Shown: piece by piece, positions 62,315 through 64,000 of the stretch
Layout of the letters: every line of letters begins with the position of its first letter
Numbering within the stretch: position 1 is the stretch's first letter
From: UBA11606 sp965243715
Lineage (GTDB): Bacteria; Actinomycetota; Acidimicrobiia; Acidimicrobiales; Aldehydirespiratoraceae
Assembly (NCBI GenBank): GCA_965243715.1
Contig: CBDEVU010000017.1
Span: 62,001 to 126,000, forward strand
Length of the DNA: 64,000 bases
Direction of reading: 5' to 3'
The notes under the pieces: generated by a model
What the model saw: the letters and a program-made list of their open reading frames with translations, nothing else
Databases searched by the model: none
Told to the model about the DNA's origin: nothing
Position numbers and translations under genes: made by a program

Positions 62315-64000
62315 TCAGCTACAGCCGCTGGTGGTGCCGCAGTCACCACAGACGTAGCAGGCACCCGCCCGCTGCATGGGCACGCCGCAGGTCATGCAAA
62401 ACGGCGCATCGGACAACGAGGCCGGGTCCGGGGGGATATCTGATCCTTGGACGGTTGCGGTGACCTGTTCAACAACGCCGGGCAGCGTTGGTTCGATTCG
62501 CTCATCGGTAGTCCTGATGCCGAGGGCGGTTCGCTCCTCCATCGGCAGGTACATCACCGCGAGCTTGCGGAACAAGAAATCCATCAAACTATTGGCGATC
62601 CGAATATCGGGATCGTCGGTCATGCCCGCGGGCTCGAACCGCATACCGACGAAGGCCTCAACGAATGCCATCAACGGAACCCCATATTGCAGGCCGTGGC
62701 TCAGCGCAATGGCGAAGGCATCCATGATGCCCGCAAGTGTCGATCCCTGCTTAGAGACCCTGACAAAGATCTCCCCCGGTCGACCGTTGTCGTATTCGCC
62801 AACGGTGACGAATCCCTTGCAGTCCGCCACCCGGAACTCGAACGTGCGCGAGTTGCGGGTTCGAGGGAGTCGCTCACGGATCGGCTGAGAGGCGACCTCT
62901 TCGACTGAGCGCTCGGCGTCGCCGTTACCCGCCGATATGGGCTGAGCGACCTTGCAGTGATCGCGGTAAAGCGCAACGGCCTTAAGCCCGAGACGCCACG
63001 ACTCGATCAGCAAAAGCTCGACCTCCTCGACCGAGGATTCCTCCGCCAAGTTGACCGTTTTAGAAATCGCCCCCGACAAGAACGGCTGAACAGCGCCCAT
63101 CATCTTGACGTGGCCGAGGTAGTGGATCGTGTTATCGCCGAGCGAGCAGGCAAACACCTTGGTGTGTTCGCGCCGCAGGCCAGGAGCGCCCAAGATAGTC
63201 TGGTTTTCGTCGATGTATTTGACGATGGCAGCAGCATCATCGGGCTCATAGCCAAGCGTGCGTAGGGCTCGGGGAACGGTCTGGTTGACGAAAGTCATGG
63301 TCCCGCCTCCCACCAAGCGTTTAAACTTCACCAGACCAAGATCGGGTTCGATTCCGGTGGTGTCACAGTCCATCAACAAACCAATGGTGCCGGTAGGGGC
63401 CAGAACAGAAGCCTGGGCATTGCGGATGCCATCAGCCGCGGCCCGTTCGCAGGTGTCGTCCCACGCCCGTTGAGCTGCATCAAGAATGAACGTGGGGGCC
63501 AGATCTTCGTTGATTTGCGCCGTCGCGGTTCGGTGCTGGTCGAGCACCCGCAGCATCGGTTCAGAGTTGTCGTTAAAACCCGCGAAGGGCCCCATGCGCG
63601 AGGCGAGCTTAGCCGACGTGCGGTAGGCCTCCCCTGTCATAAGGGCGGTGATCGAAGCAGCGAGAGCGCGACCCGCGTCGCTGTCGTAGGGCAGACCGAG
63701 TGCCATGAGCACCGCGCCAAGGTTTGCGTAACCCAGGCCGAGTTGGCGAAACGCCCGGGTTCGGTCGCCGATGGCCGAAGTTGGATAATCGGCGTTACCA
63801 ACCAGGATCTCCTGGGCGGTGAACATCACCCGCACGGCATGGGCAAAACCTTCGACATCGAACCCGTCCACGCCAATTTCTTCGGGACCGGTGAGGAAGG
63901 CCATGAGGTTAAGCGAGGACAGGTTGCAGGCGCTATTGTCGAGGTGGACATACTCCGAGCAGGGGTTGCTCGCCGTGATGCGATCAGTGTTGGACGCGGT
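62315..64000 (-). CDS. nrdJ: Vitamin B12-dependent ribonucleotide reductase (3' part)
   Basis: At least 561 residues of the C-terminal part; the gene continues past 64000. The frame enters the window as TDRITASNPCSEYVHLDNSA with the active-site Cys context NPCSEY, then CNLSSLNLMAFL, LGLGYANLGAVLMALGLPYD, APTGTIGLLMDCDTTGIEPD and the zinc-like tail CMTCGVPMQRAGACYVCGDC. It reduces ribonucleotides to deoxyribonucleotides using adenosylcobalamin, oxygen-independently. Downstream is the alkylsulfatase gene, 58 nt away. Confidence 0.95.
   Translation of the reverse strand, partial: TASNTDRITASNPCSEYVHLDNSACNLSSLNLMAFLTGPEEIGVDGFDVEGFAHAVRVMFTAQEILVGNADYPTSAIGDRTRAFRQLGLGYANLGAVLMALGLPYDSDAGRALAASITALMTGEAYRTSAKLASRMGPFAGFNDNSEPMLRVLDQHRTATAQINEDLAPTFILDAAQRAWDDTCERAAADGIRNAQASVLAPTGTIGLLMDCDTTGIEPDLGLVKFKRLVGGGTMTFVNQTVPRALRTLGYEPDDAAAIVKYIDENQTILGAPGLRREHTKVFACSLGDNTIHYLGHVKMMGAVQPFLSGAISKTVNLAEESSVEEVELLLIESWRLGLKAVALYRDHCKVAQPISAGNGDAERSVEEVASQPIRERLPRTRNSRTFEFRVADCKGFVTVGEYDNGRPGEIFVRVSKQGSTLAGIMDAFAIALSHGLQYGVPLMAFVEAFVGMRFEPAGMTDDPDIRIANSLMDFLFRKLAVMYLPMEERTALGIRTTDERIEPTLPGVVEQVTATVQGSDIPPDPASLSDAPFCMTCGVPMQRAGACYVCGDCGTTSGCS

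Overview
The window is high-GC and gene-dense, with short intergenic gaps and many ATGA or TGATG start/stop overlaps. Several features point to an actinobacterium: DUF222/13E12-type HNH genes, GatCAB, a PASTA-domain Ser/Thr kinase, glucosyl-3-phosphoglycerate synthase, trehalose enzymes and a B12-dependent ribonucleotide reductase. The protein style suggests Acidimicrobiia, but that is inference; there is no rRNA in the window to confirm it.

Layout. 1-3.55 kb holds the end of a dipeptide/oligopeptide ABC importer operon (dppBCDF type) and a small PH-like membrane protein. 3.6-8.2 kb is a tandem array of four DUF222-HNH endonuclease genes on the minus strand: one intact, two frameshifted, one with the catalytic half of the HNH motif deleted. 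8.2-14.7 kb is a plus-strand accessory cluster: a fragment of an adaptor gene, a possible small secreted peptide gene split by a frame change, three tandem copies of a lipoprotein gene, a peptidoglycan-binding/HlyD-like adaptor, an ABC ATPase and an FtsX/MacB-type permease. The copy boundaries show how the lipoprotein amplification arose. 14.7-17.6 kb is a minus-strand ABC-2 exporter operon with a conserved protein of unknown function.

17.6-38.8 kb is mostly core metabolism: ilvBNC, a NadD-like nucleotidyltransferase, a MATE exporter, gatCAB, an SCP2-like protein, a Rieske oxygenase, a PASTA kinase, ligA, mnmA with a cysteine desulfurase (tRNA thiolation), a trehalose-phosphatase/GH15 fusion and an Nfu-type Fe-S scaffold.

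38.9-44.9 kb is a mobile-element graveyard ending at the 3' end of tRNA-Gly(GCC). It contains a ribbon-helix-helix/MazF-like toxin-antitoxin pair with a perfect palindromic operator, remnants of IS481, IS3 and IS256 elements (the IS256 still has both terminal inverted repeats), excisionase/integrase-like fragments, three pieces of DUF222-HNH genes and a protein of unknown function with a DUF7662-like N-terminus.

45-51.97 kb returns to core genes: metX, a DEAD-box helicase, an alkyltransferase-like protein, a serine hydrolase, lgt and an acyl-CoA dehydrogenase. 52.4-54.9 kb is a small accessory block of two little-known genes, one with Tyr/Trp-rich repeats and one with a DUF3293-like domain. 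54.9-64 kb holds a YihY/BrkB membrane protein, a gpgS-glcD-glcE-glcF operon, an alkylsulfatase-type metallo-beta-lactamase broken by one frameshift, and the 3' part of nrdJ.

The best candidates for undescribed biology are the peptide/lipoprotein/adaptor/ABC cluster at 8.5-14.7 kb, the two-gene block at 52.4-54.9 kb, and the evolving HNH array with recurrent loss of its catalytic segment.
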